A DNA stretch of 8,154 bases from Bacteroidota bacterium (GTDB lineage: Bacteria; Bacteroidota; Bacteroidia; Bacteroidales; Prolixibacteraceae). Below are positions 1 to 7,138 of this stretch, piece by piece. The first letter of the stretch is position 1, and each line of letters starts with the position of its first letter. The position numbers and the translations under genes were made by a program. Under the pieces are notes generated by a model. That model was not told the origin of the DNA. It was given only the letters and a program-made list of their open reading frames with translations, and did not search any database. The DNA lies in NCBI GenBank assembly GCA_030632865.1, contig DAOVTY010000138.1, positions 1 through 8,154 of the forward strand. The letters run 5' to 3'.

Positions 1-8
1 AATTGTTT

Positions 9-1088
9 CTATCTCGCTGCCCAACGATATACAAATAGTGCAATTAAACTATATAAAATATTTGGAACCCAAACCGAAACAAATGGAGGTGCTGTTCCGC
101 TAATTGCGAAAACCGTAGATATTTGCATAAATAATATATAGGAAAAGCTTAATAGTAATCCTAATCCGAGATGTAATCCCAATCCTCCTTTAATTTTTCG
201 TGACGCCAAGCCAACACCAATTAATGTTAATATAAAAGCTGAAAACGGACCAGCAATTCTTTTGTGCTTTTCAATTTCAAGTTCAATAGTTGTTACTCCA
301 CGCATTTTTTTCGATTTAATCTCTCTTATAAGTGCAGGAGTTGTTAAAGATTCCATTTCGTTTTTAATAGTTTTATAATTTTCTGGGGTCATATTTAAAG
401 TAGTATCTAATAAATAACCCGACTCCAAAACTTCATAATCGTCAAATATTGTACGTTTCCAATAGTTGTTAATTACCCAAGTTTGTGTCTCTTCTTTCCA
501 CCGAATATTGTCTGCTGTTAGTTTCTCAACAAGTTTTGCCCCATCAAATTTTTCTAAAGTAAAACGCGAACCAACATTATTTTCGCTGAAACTATTCATA
601 TAAATATAAACACCGGGTTCTATTTGTCGATGTATATTTCGTTCATTTACCGGCCTTCTATTATCTATGTTTAGTTGCCTGAAATCATTCATAGTTTTAT
701 TTGCTGGCGGAATAATAAAGTTTCCTAAAACAAAAGAAAACATTGCAAGTATAAATGCAGAAACAAGGTACGGCCGCATTAATCTCCGGTAAGAAACGCC
801 ACTGCTTAATATGGCAATAATCTCAGTGTCGAATGCCATTTTAGATGTGAAATAAATAACGGCAATAAATGTAAATAACGGACTAAAAAGGTTTGCAAAG
901 TATGGAATGAAATTTAAATAATAGTCGAAAATTATATCTTTAACTTCTACATCTTTCGAAAGAAATTCATCCAAATTTTCTGATATATCAAATACAATGG
1001 CAATGCTTAATATTAGTGCAATTGCATAAAAAAAAGTACCCAAAAACTTCTTTGTAATGTATATGTCAATGGTTTTATAAAACTTCAT
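9..1088 (-). CDS. LptF/LptG-family (YjgP/YjgQ) LPS export permease
   Basis: Predicted inner-membrane permease subunit of the Lpt machine, which extracts lipopolysaccharide from the inner membrane with the LptB ATPase and passes it to LptC and the periplasmic bridge. The 359 residues show the family layout: about three N-terminal membrane helices (near residues 15-35, 58-80 and 103-127), a soluble periplasmic beta-rich region (about 135-270, with GVYIYMNSF and the DNIRW/WVINNYW strands), then three C-terminal helices (about 277-357). The N-terminal IDIYITKKFLGTFF and the SSGVSYRRLMRPYL segment after helix 2 are typical. Length is normal. It starts 7 nt after the tgt stop, so the two are very likely co-transcribed; an AAAGAGAGA stretch precedes the ATG but overlaps the end of tgt. 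Bacteroidota carry both LptF-like and LptG-like copies, and I cannot tell from sequence alone which one this is. Confidence 0.93.
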   Translation of the reverse strand: MKFYKTIDIYITKKFLGTFFYAIALILSIAIVFDISENLDEFLSKDVEVKDIIFDYYLNFIPYFANLFSPLFTFIAVIYFTSKMAFDTEIIAILSSGVSYRRLMRPYLVSAFILAMFSFVLGNFIIPPANKTMNDFRQLNIDNRRPVNERNIHRQIEPGVYIYMNSFSENNVGSRFTLEKFDGAKLVEKLTADNIRWKEETQTWVINNYWKRTIFDDYEVLESGYLLDTTLNMTPENYKTIKNEMESLTTPALIREIKSKKMRGVTTIELEIEKHKRIAGPFSAFILTLIGVGLASRKIKGGLGLHLGLGLLLSFSYILFMQISTVFAISGTAPPFVSVWVPNILYSLIALFVYRWAAR

Positions 1089-1095
1089 ATTTATA

Positions 1096-2223
1096 TTACA
1101 ATCTCTCTTTTAATTTAATTATCATCTCATTTTTCCAACTCACAAATTCGCCATTTATTATTTTTTCGCGAGCAGTTTTTACTAACCACAAATAAAATGC
1201 TAAGTTATGCTGACTGGCAATTTGCGCACCCAACATCTCGTTAGAAATTATAAGATGGCGCAAATACGCTTTTGAATATTGGTCAACAAAAGAAGTTCCG
1301 TTTTCGTCTATTGGTGAGTGATCATTTTTCCACTTTAAATTTCTAATATTTATTGTTCCGTCGCTTGTAAACAACATTCCGTTTCTACCATTTCGTGTTG
1401 GCATAACGCAATCGAACATATCAACTCCCCTATCTATCGATTCTAAAATATTTACCGGCGTTCCAACTCCCATCAAATAGCGAGGTTTATTTTCGGGCAA
1501 ATCTGCTGTGGCTACTTCGGTCATTTCGTACATAATATCTTCCGATTCGCCAACAGAAAGTCCACCAATTGCATAGCCATCAGCTTCGAAAGTTTTTACA
1601 TGGTTAACAGCAGTTTTTCGCAATTCAGTAAAAGTATTTCCTTGAACAATTGGAAACAGTGATTGCGAATAACCATATTTTGGTTTTGTTTTATTAAATT
1701 GTGTAAAACAACGCTCAAGCCAACGTTGAGTTAGTTCAAGTGATTTTTTTGCATAGTTAAAATCGGCATCACCCGGAGTACATTCATCGAATGCCATTAT
1801 AATATCGGCGCCAATTATACGCTGAATATCCATCACTTTTTCGGGCGTAAAAAGATGGTAAGAACCATCTATATGTGATTGGAACTTTGCTCCCTCTTCA
1901 CTCAATTTTCTAATGTCGCCCAACGAAAAAACCTGATAACCACCACTATCGGTTAAAATAGGTCTGTCCCAACCATTAAATTTATGTAACCCACCAGCCT
2001 TTTCAATTACATCCATTCCTGGGCGGAGGTACAAATGATAAGTATTTCCCAAAATAATTTGAGCCTGAATATCGTCTCTAATATCGCGTGTATGAATTCC
2101 TTTTACCGAACCCGCAGTTCCTACCGGCATAAAAATTGGTGTTTCAATTTTCCCGTGTGCAGTTGTAAGTTCTCCAGCTCTCGCTCTCGAATTAGCAGAA
2201 GTAGTTATTAATTCAAAATTCAT
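1096..2223 (-). CDS. tgt: queuine tRNA-ribosyltransferase (tRNA-guanine transglycosylase)
   Basis: Exchanges the guanine at position 34 of GUN-anticodon tRNAs for preQ1, a step of queuosine synthesis in the cytoplasm. The 375 residues match the bacterial Tgt TIM barrel along their length: TDSGGYQVF with the general acid/base Asp92, SHIDGSYHLFTPE, GGLSVGE at 220-226, MGVGTP at 251-256, and DMFDCVMPTRNGRNG with the predicted nucleophile Asp271. I start it at the ATG at 2223 (MNFELITTSA). An in-frame TTG two codons upstream gives only M-I extra and lies closer to the promoter. Odd point: the usual C-x-C-x2-C zinc ligands before the YSKAYLRHL segment are replaced by ENGTSFVD (about residues 307-314), while the fourth ligand position His339 (ASQHN) remains. 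A loss in this whole lineage is likely rather than a broken gene. First gene of an operon with the downstream permease. Confidence 0.97.
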   Translation of the reverse strand: MNFELITTSANSRARAGELTTAHGKIETPIFMPVGTAGSVKGIHTRDIRDDIQAQIILGNTYHLYLRPGMDVIEKAGGLHKFNGWDRPILTDSGGYQVFSLGDIRKLSEEGAKFQSHIDGSYHLFTPEKVMDIQRIIGADIIMAFDECTPGDADFNYAKKSLELTQRWLERCFTQFNKTKPKYGYSQSLFPIVQGNTFTELRKTAVNHVKTFEADGYAIGGLSVGESEDIMYEMTEVATADLPENKPRYLMGVGTPVNILESIDRGVDMFDCVMPTRNGRNGMLFTSDGTINIRNLKWKNDHSPIDENGTSFVDQYSKAYLRHLIISNEMLGAQIASQHNLAFYLWLVKTAREKIINGEFVSWKNEMIIKLKERL

Positions 2224-2242
2224 TATCAATTTTTAGAGGCTG

Positions 2243-2250
2243 CAAATATA
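2243..2250 (-). promoter_or_regulatory. Bacteroidota -7 promoter box for tgt-permease operon
   Basis: On the minus strand this reads TATATTTG, followed by CA, a perfect match to the Bacteroidota sigma-ABfr -7 consensus TAnnTTTG. Transcription would start a few bases downstream, leaving a leader of only about 10-15 nt before the tgt ATG at 2223. No clean TTG -33 element is seen at the expected distance; the nearest T-rich triplets (TTC) lie around 22 nt upstream. Confidence 0.6.
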
Positions 2251-2323
2251 GCTATTAAACTTGAATAGAACCGAACTGTTATTACAGCAAGCTGTTAATA
2301 AATTCTAATTGAATAAACAAAAT

Positions 2324-2331
2324 TAATTTTG
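2324..2331 (+). promoter_or_regulatory. possible -7 box for the glycosyltransferase-sigma-rsmG operon
   Basis: TAATTTTG matches TAnnTTTG and lies 63 nt before the proposed ATG at 2395. No convincing TTG is present 19-21 nt upstream; a TTC sits 18 nt upstream. In AT-rich DNA this motif occurs by chance, so this is only a candidate. Confidence 0.3.
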
Positions 2332-2394
2332 AAATTGACTTGAATAACTCCACTTTTGAGCCTGCAAAAATTATTGACTTTTTACTGTTACCAA

Positions 2395-3546
2395 ATGATT
2401 CAGAATTTTCAGCACTTTTATAATCAATTAGCACTTTTCGAACTGGTTTTGTTAATTCTTTTCTGCGTGTTATTTTTAACACGTTTACTATATCTTTTTC
2501 TTTTTACGGGTCGAGTTCTTTTCAATAATAAAAATATTTCCACCAATAAAAAACCGTTATCGCTTATACTAACTGTTAGAAACGAAGAGGATAATTTGAG
2601 AAATAATCTTCCTAAAATACTTGCGTTAGATAAAATTGATTTTGAGATGATTGTTGTTGATGATTTTTCGCAAGATAACTCATACCTTATATTAGGATTA
2701 CTAAAAGAGAGGTACAAACGTTTAACAATATCTATACTTAATCAGGAAACAAAGTTCTCTACTAAATTGGCACAAAATATTGCAATAAAAGCAGCTAATA
2801 ATGATTGGGTTTTATCTTTTCCAGTTACGTTATCAGATGTTTATATCGAATGGCTCGATAATATTTCGCAGAAAATAAACAGCAATAAAAATGTTGTAAT
2901 TGGCTATTCAACAATTACCAAATCTAAAGGCTTTTTTAATAGCTTAATTCGTATCGAAAATTATTTTTCATTTTTAAAAAGTAGCGGTTATATTTTAAAT
3001 AATATGCCATTTATTTATTCCGACGAGAATGTTGCGTTTAAAAAAGAGAAGTATTTTGAAATTGGAGGTTACAGCCAAAATATTACCGAGCATTATGCAA
3101 ATTTAGAATTGGTAATTAATAGATTTATTTGTAAAAAAACCACCACTATTTTATTTAACGGGGAGAGTCCTATTAGAAAAACTGAGGTTATAAAACGTGC
3201 AGATTATTTTGAACTATTGAAAAAAAATATTCGAATTGAAAAACATTTATCAGTTTCAAAAAGGATAATTTTATTTTTAGATGAACTAGTAAAATTACTA
3301 TTTTTACCAACGGCAACAGTTGTAATTGTTTTACTACCTGAACTTTGGATCGTATTTGCAAGTTTGCTAGGACTTATTTTAGTAGCCTATTTATTTATCA
3401 TAAAAATTACGCAAAACCATTTGAATGAACGTAAAATATTCATACCTTCGTTAGTATACAGTTTATTTATGCCATACTTTAAGGTTATTTACAAGTGGTA
3501 TTTTAAACGGCGGAGTAAGAATAGCAGATGGAAAAACAAAGTTTAA
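2395..3546 (+). CDS. membrane-anchored family-2 glycosyltransferase-like protein
   Basis: 383 residues with the architecture of a processive-type GT2 membrane glycosyltransferase: one N-terminal helix (about residues 10-37), a GT-A domain opening with LSLILTVRNEEDNLRNNLP and the nucleotide-binding VVDDFSQDNS (Asp89-Asp90), then C-terminal hydrophobic helices (about 298-335) and a basic tail. I start it at ATG 2395; the open frame extends 13 codons upstream to a TTG at 2356, but those residues look non-coding. Odd: where family members have a DXD (DADx) this protein reads WVLSFPVTLSD (138-148), the later acidic motif is replaced by EHYANLEL, and no clear QxxRW is seen. It may be inactive or strongly diverged. 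The last 19 nt overlap the sigma factor gene, so translation is probably coupled. Substrate unknown. Confidence 0.75.
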   Translation: MIQNFQHFYNQLALFELVLLILFCVLFLTRLLYLFLFTGRVLFNNKNISTNKKPLSLILTVRNEEDNLRNNLPKILALDKIDFEMIVVDDFSQDNSYLILGLLKERYKRLTISILNQETKFSTKLAQNIAIKAANNDWVLSFPVTLSDVYIEWLDNISQKINSNKNVVIGYSTITKSKGFFNSLIRIENYFSFLKSSGYILNNMPFIYSDENVAFKKEKYFEIGGYSQNITEHYANLELVINRFICKKTTTILFNGESPIRKTEVIKRADYFELLKKNIRIEKHLSVSKRIILFLDELVKLLFLPTATVVIVLLPELWIVFASLLGLILVAYLFIIKITQNHLNERKIFIPSLVYSLFMPYFKVIYKWYFKRRSKNSRWKNKV

Positions 3547-4139
3547 AATTATCGGACAAAGCACGCCACGATTACGATCTGGTAAGAACCGCTTTACAAG
3601 GCGACGAAAAAGCTTTTGCCCGATTATTAAGCCGCTATAAAGATGCCATATATTTTATGCTCCTAAAAATGGTTAATAACCGAAGCGATGCAGAAGATCT
3701 TACTCTCGAAGCATTTGGGAAAGCATTTAAAAATTTACACCAATACTCTCCAACATTTGCGTTTAGCACTTGGCTTTTTAAAATAGCATCTAACAACTGT
3801 ATCGACTTTTTACGTAAACGAAAAGGGATTACAATTTCTATCGAAAGTAGCGAGCAAAACGAAAATGGAGAACATATAAAATTAAAATCGAAAGAGTTAA
3901 ACCCGGAAGAGAAGTTGATTAGGATGCAAAAAGCAATTTTGCTTAGAAAGGTAGTTAGGCGTTTAAAACCTCGGTATCAAACTTTGGTTGAGTTGCGATA
4001 TTTTCGCGAGTTTTCGTACGAGGAAATTTCAAAAGAGTTAAATTTGCCACTCGGTACTGTAAAAGCACAACTTTTTAGGGCTCGAGGAATGTTATTTAAA
4101 ATAATAGAAAGTACTGAAATTGACGATCATAATAATTAG
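3528..4139 (+). CDS. ECF-type RNA polymerase sigma factor
   Basis: 203-residue sigma-70 family factor with only regions 2 and 4. Region 2 spans about residues 18-98 (ALQGDEKAFARLLSRYKD, then the RSDAEDLTLEAFGKAF core-binding segment and STWLFKIASNNCIDFLRKRK, the -10-binding helix). A charged linker follows (about 100-140). Region 4 is at about 143-190, with the helix-turn-helix FSYEEISKELNLPLGTVKAQLFRAR. The ATG at 3528 is preceded by GGAGT about 11 nt upstream, one of the few recognisable ribosome binding sites here, lying inside the end of the glycosyltransferase gene. No anti-sigma gene is adjacent, so control may be transcriptional or by a distant partner. Its position between an envelope-type glycosyltransferase and rsmG suggests a constitutive or envelope-related role, which is inference. 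Confidence 0.93.
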   Translation: MEKQSLKLSDKARHDYDLVRTALQGDEKAFARLLSRYKDAIYFMLLKMVNNRSDAEDLTLEAFGKAFKNLHQYSPTFAFSTWLFKIASNNCIDFLRKRKGITISIESSEQNENGEHIKLKSKELNPEEKLIRMQKAILLRKVVRRLKPRYQTLVELRYFREFSYEEISKELNLPLGTVKAQLFRARGMLFKIIESTEIDDHNN

Positions 4140-4152
4140 CGACTAAGATTCA

Positions 4153-4773
4153 ATGCAAATCATTCAACAATATTTCCCCGATTTAAGCCCAAAACAAATT
4201 GAGCTTTTTAAACAACTTCAACCTTTGTATGCAGAGTGGAATGCGCAGATAAATGTAATTTCGCGCAAAGACTTTTCTGAGTTTTACGAACGACATGTTT
4301 TACATTCATTGTCTATTGCAAAGTTTATCAGATTTACGCCTGGCTCCAAAGTGTTAGATGTCGGTACTGGTGGTGGTTTTCCAGGAATTCCTCTCGCCAT
4401 TTTATTTCCAAAGGTGCAATTTCATTTGGTCGATTCGATTGGAAAGAAAATTAAGGTGGTAAACGAAATATCAAACTCTTTAAGATTAATGAATGTTAAA
4501 GCGGAACAAGTGCGTGCAGAACAATTAAAAGATAAATACGATTTTGTTGTTAGTCGTGCCGTAACCCGGTTGCCTGAGTTTATTAAATGGATTCAAAAAA
4601 ACATTTCAAAAAAACATAAAAATGCACTACCAAACGGAATACTTTATTTAAAAGGTGGCGATTTAACAGAGGAAATTACTCTTTTCAAAAATAGTATTTT
4701 TATTCAAAACCTGTCGGAGTATTTCGATGAGGAGTTTTTTGAAACTAAAAAAATTGTACATCTGCCGTTGTAA
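4153..4773 (+). CDS. rsmG: 16S rRNA (guanine527-N7)-methyltransferase RsmG (GidB)
   Basis: Uses S-adenosylmethionine to make m7G527 in 16S rRNA, in the cytoplasm. The 206 residues are the normal length. Family markers: WNAQINVISRKD (29-40), the FYERHVLHSLSI segment (44-55), the SAM-binding loop VLDVGTGGGFPGIPLAI (67-83), the acidic LVDSIGKK after strand 2 (92-99), and FVVSRAVTRLPE (131-142). The ATG is 13 nt after the sigma-factor stop with no Shine-Dalgarno sequence. Last gene of its operon; a hairpin follows its stop directly. In many bacteria loss of this enzyme gives low-level streptomycin resistance (family knowledge). Confidence 0.97.
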   Translation: MQIIQQYFPDLSPKQIELFKQLQPLYAEWNAQINVISRKDFSEFYERHVLHSLSIAKFIRFTPGSKVLDVGTGGGFPGIPLAILFPKVQFHLVDSIGKKIKVVNEISNSLRLMNVKAEQVRAEQLKDKYDFVVSRAVTRLPEFIKWIQKNISKKHKNALPNGILYLKGGDLTEEITLFKNSIFIQNLSEYFDEEFFETKKIVHLPL

Positions 4774-4774
4774 A

Positions 4775-4821
4775 AAAAGAACCATTCTTTCTGTATTGAA
4801 TACTGAGAAAACAGTTCTTTT
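4775..4821. terminator. probable bidirectional terminator between rsmG and pfkA
   Basis: AAAAGAAC (4775-4782) pairs with GTTCTTTT (4814-4821), and the interior adds an imperfect stem TTTCTGTAT / ATACTGAGAAA. The flanking A-tract on the left and T-rich run on the right allow an intrinsic terminator in either direction. It lies between the convergent rsmG stop (4771-4773) and pfkA stop (4865). Confidence 0.6.
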
Positions 4822-4864
4822 AAAATATTTTGTCTTGTTCTAATATACAACCATCTATTATACT

Positions 4865-5911
4865 CTACAAAAACTCATCGCCAAAAGAGACTCCCATTTT
4901 ACGAGCTTTATCGATTAACGGTAAATCGGTATCAACCAATCGCAATTTGCCACCCACATCTTCCAGTGGCACAGTTGTAAGTTTATTATTTTTAATAGCC
5001 ACCATAGTTCCAAAATTTGCTTCTGCAATACTTTGCGCTGCATAAGCACCATATTGCGTGGCTAAAATTCTATCCATAGGAGTTGGACTACCACCTCGCT
5101 GAATATATCCTAAAATAGTTTCGCGGGTTTCAATTCCGGTATAAGTTTGTATGGCTTCTCCAATATGCGAGGCAGCTGTTTTATTTTTCGGATGATTAAT
5201 TCCTTCGGCAACTACAACAATAGAATACGGTTTATTTTCCTCGTATCGACTCTCTATTTTTTTACAAACCGAGCGAATATTATAATCAAGTTCGGGCAAT
5301 AAAATAATATCTCCGCCACCGGCAAGTCCTGAATAGAGTGCCAGCCATCCTGCATGGTGCCCCATTATTTCAATAATCATTACTCGTTGATGAGAGTTTG
5401 CGGTTGTGTGCAACCGGTCGATGGCATCGGTGGCAATTTGCACTGCTGAATCGAATCCAAATGTCACATCGGTTCCCCAAACATCATTATCAATTGTTTT
5501 AGGAATACCAATCACATTCAAACCTTCTTTACTCAGCATATTTGCCGTTTTCATAGTGCCGTTTCCTCCAATACAAACAACACAGTCGAGCCCAAGATCA
5601 TTATAATTTTGAATAATTTTTTCAGGTTTATGTTGATCTTCTTCTCCGCTCTTAATCATTTTATATGGTTTCTCTCTCGAAGTACCTAAAATAGTACCTC
5701 CCAATGTTAGAATGCCAGAAAGTTGCGACTCTTTTAGTTCAAAAAAATCGTTATTAATTAAACCTAAATAACCAGCATTAAAACCAATAACTTCCATTCC
5801 ATATTCAACAATTGCAGTTTTACCAACGCCTCTAATTGCAGCATTTAATCCTGGACAGTCGCCTCCAGCAGTTAATATTCCTATTTTTTTAGGTCTTACA
5901 TATCCAACCAT
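4865..5911 (-). CDS. pfkA: 6-phosphofructokinase, PfkA family (phosphoryl donor uncertain)
   Basis: Phosphorylates fructose 6-phosphate to the 1,6-bisphosphate in glycolysis (cytoplasm). 348 residues, near normal for the family. Motifs: ILTAGGDCPGLNAAIRG (12-28), CIGGNGTMKTA (113-123), PKTIDNDVWGTD (137-148, with catalytic Asp141 and Asp143), MGHHAGWLALYSGLAGG (183-199), VVAEGIN (233-239) and QRGGSPTPMDR (271-281). The residue equivalent to E. coli Gly104 is Gly118, which favours ATP over pyrophosphate, while Lys138 in PKTIDND is the form seen in pyrophosphate enzymes and in some ATP enzymes. The metal-binding Asp103 equivalent is Asn117, and the usual MGR is MGH. These make the donor uncertain. 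The start at 5911 has AAGGAG 16 nt upstream, rather far. Monocistronic, convergent with rsmG and divergent from the DUF1080 gene. Confidence 0.93.
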   Translation of the reverse strand: MVGYVRPKKIGILTAGGDCPGLNAAIRGVGKTAIVEYGMEVIGFNAGYLGLINNDFFELKESQLSGILTLGGTILGTSREKPYKMIKSGEEDQHKPEKIIQNYNDLGLDCVVCIGGNGTMKTANMLSKEGLNVIGIPKTIDNDVWGTDVTFGFDSAVQIATDAIDRLHTTANSHQRVMIIEIMGHHAGWLALYSGLAGGGDIILLPELDYNIRSVCKKIESRYEENKPYSIVVVAEGINHPKNKTAASHIGEAIQTYTGIETRETILGYIQRGGSPTPMDRILATQYGAYAAQSIAEANFGTMVAIKNNKLTTVPLEDVGGKLRLVDTDLPLIDKARKMGVSFGDEFL

Positions 5912-6119
5912 AATCTTAATTTTTAATCTCCTTATGTTTTCGTATTCGAAAATACTAAAGAAGTTTTGAATTTATTAAATTTGTTGAGACCAAAATTACA
6001 TTTTTATCTAAAAATGATGTATTTTTTTATAGTTCAGAAGCGTAGATTTAACTATTTTTTGCAATTTAGTCGGGTAACAAACTAATACTGAAATAATTAA
6101 CAAATTAATAATTAATAAC
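5912..6119. other. divergent intergenic region, pfkA / DUF1080
   Basis: 208 bp of AT-rich DNA without a gene that must hold both divergent promoters. For pfkA, the minus strand has TATTTTCG around 5945-5960, one mismatch from TAnnTTTG, and an AAGGAG at 5928-5933. For the lipoprotein, the plus strand has TATTTTTTG at 6053-6061 followed by CA, one base longer than the consensus. No operator-like palindrome stands out. Confidence 0.4.
6053..6061 (+). promoter_or_regulatory. possible -7 box for the DUF1080 lipoprotein gene
   Basis: TATTTTTTG followed by CA is one base longer than the Bacteroidota TAnnTTTG box but has the typical TTTGCA end. It lies about 58 nt before the ATG, and the leader is almost entirely A/T just before the start, as is common for well-expressed Bacteroidota genes. 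No clear -33 TTG. Confidence 0.3.
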
Positions 6120-6866
6120 ATGAGAAAATTATTTTCTTTACTAATGATAATTGCATTTGTATTTGCAATTTCTTGCGAAAGTGGTCCTACAGGTCCAAAC
6201 CAGTTATCAAAAAAGGAAAAAACCGAAGGTTGGGTTTTACTATTTGATGGAGAAACAAATACAGGATGGCGTGGTAATAATCGCCCTGATTTCCCCGGTG
6301 GATGGAAAATAGTAGAAGGAACATTGCATTGCAAAGGATCTGGCGAGGGTGAAGCTGGAGCAAAAGATGGTGGCGATATTTTATATGATAAAGAATTTTC
6401 AAATTTCAGATTAAAGCTGGAATGGAAAATTTCTGAAGGTGGGAACTCCGGTATATTTTACCTTGGTAAAGAAGTTGAGGGCTGTCCAATTTATAAAACT
6501 GCTCCCGAATTGCAGGTTCTAGATAACGATAAACATCCTGATGCTCGCGCAGGAAAAGATGGCAACCGAATGGCTGGCTCCTTGTATGATTTAATTCCGG
6601 CAGTTCCGCAAAATGTAAAACCTGTTGGCGAATGGAATAGTGTTGAAATTGAAGTTTACAGAGGAAGTGTTTGGCACAGACAAAATGGAGAAACAGTTTT
6701 GGAATATCACTTATGGACTGATGATTGGGGGGAAATGGTTGCCGACTCTAAATTTCCGGAGTTAAATCCAGATTGGGCAAAAGTTGCTAAATCAGGAGTT
6801 TTTGCTTTGCAAGATCATGGCGACGATGTTTGGTTCAGGAATATTAAGATTTTAGAAACTAATTAA
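6120..6866 (+). CDS. DUF1080 / 3-keto-disaccharide hydrolase-domain lipoprotein
   Basis: Predicted secreted lipoprotein of 248 residues. The N-terminus MRKLFSLLMIIAFVFAISC is a signal peptide with a lipobox, lipidated Cys19. The rest is one DUF1080 domain (concanavalin-like beta sandwich, Pfam 3keto-disac_hyd): GWVLLFDGETNTGWRG (37-52), GWKIVEGTLHCKG (61-73), DILYDKEFSNFRLKLEWKIS (86-105), GGNSGIFYLG (107-116), APELQVLDND (128-137), GSLYDLIPA (153-161), GEWNSVEIEV (170-179), and the closing SGVFALQDHGDDVWFRNIKIL (225-245). Some members of the family hydrolyse 3-keto-glycosides made by GFO/IDH oxidoreductases; the exact substrate cannot be read here. It stands alone, without the oxidoreductase or transporter genes often found with such proteins. 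The acidic surface-export signal described just after the Cys of some Bacteroidota lipoproteins is not evident (CESGPTG), so it may face the periplasm. Confidence 0.93.
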   Translation: MRKLFSLLMIIAFVFAISCESGPTGPNQLSKKEKTEGWVLLFDGETNTGWRGNNRPDFPGGWKIVEGTLHCKGSGEGEAGAKDGGDILYDKEFSNFRLKLEWKISEGGNSGIFYLGKEVEGCPIYKTAPELQVLDNDKHPDARAGKDGNRMAGSLYDLIPAVPQNVKPVGEWNSVEIEVYRGSVWHRQNGETVLEYHLWTDDWGEMVADSKFPELNPDWAKVAKSGVFALQDHGDDVWFRNIKILETN

Positions 6867-6899
6867 ACACTTCTGAAACAAGAAGATTTCAAACAAAAA

Positions 6900-6933
6900 A
6901 ACAAGCCCGACAATTTAAATTACCGGGCTTGTT
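6900..6933 (+). terminator. intrinsic terminator of the DUF1080 gene
   Basis: AACAAGCCCG (6900-6909) pairs perfectly with CGGGCTTGTT (6924-6933), a 10-bp GC-rich stem with a 14-nt loop that is itself palindromic (AATTTAAATT), followed by GGTTTTA. It begins 33 nt after the stop codon. An A-tract on the left side would also serve transcription from the right. Confidence 0.85.
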
Positions 6934-6972
6934 GGTTTTATAAGTTGATAGACATCTAGTGTTAAGTCAAGC

Positions 6973-7090
6973 CTCCGCTCCCGCACAATTGCATTGTGTG
7001 GTTTTCATTCAATAACAACATCTAATATTCCAATTTAACAGCTGTAATCTTTTGCTGAAAGAGGAACGCGTTGCAATCGTGCACCAGCGG
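6973..7090. repeat. 118-bp repeat, copy 1 (REP-doublet-like, palindromic ends)
   Basis: Matches 7629-7746 at 112 of 118 positions with no gaps. Its left end forms a hairpin: CCGCACAAT (6981-6989), TGC loop, ATTGTGTGG (6993-7001), 9 bp with one G-U. Its right end forms a weaker one: CGCGTT (7067-7072), GCA, ATCGTG (7076-7081). The two ends are also inverted copies of each other: CCGCT (6975-6979) against AGCGG (7086-7090), each followed inward by GCAC-ATTGCA-like sequence, with outer GTCAA (6966-6970) against TTGAC (7093-7097). The roughly 60-bp core is AT-rich and nearly invariant between copies. It lies downstream of the minus-strand zinc-ribbon gene. It could be a REPIN or MITE, or a recombination site. 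Confidence 0.9.
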
Positions 7091-7138
7091 TGTTGACGTT
7101 TCGTTTTTTATTCATGAAACAATATTTAATTGAAATTA

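Noticed and set aside
2224..2229. TTG start two codons before the tgt ATG
   Set aside because: It adds only M-I, and ATG at 2223 gives the usual Tgt N-terminus with a short leader.
2356..2394. TTG start giving 13 extra N-terminal residues to the glycosyltransferase
   Set aside because: The extension has no ribosome binding site and no family resemblance; the ATG at 2395 directly precedes the membrane helix expected at the N-terminus.
2282..2717. Minus-strand open frames of 66 and 97 codons over the glycosyltransferase start
   Set aside because: Low-complexity Ser/Lys-rich translations, antisense to a better-supported gene, no motifs.
4830..5606. Plus-strand open frames opposite pfkA
   Set aside because: Shadows of the strongly conserved phosphofructokinase; translations have no recognisable pattern.
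6008..6402. Minus-strand open frames opposite the DUF1080 gene
   Set aside because: Antisense to a clear lipoprotein gene; no domain and no start context.
6973..7020. Micro-ORF MLLLNENHTMQLCGSG on the minus strand of the repeat
   Set aside because: Open in both copies, but the differences between copies in this part all change the amino acid, so there is no sign of protein-level selection.
6966..7097. Copy 1 as a canonical integron attC site
   Set aside because: Palindromic ends and length fit, but the core boxes RYYYAAC and GTTRRRY are not met, and no integrase is in the window. Kept only as a hypothesis in the findings.
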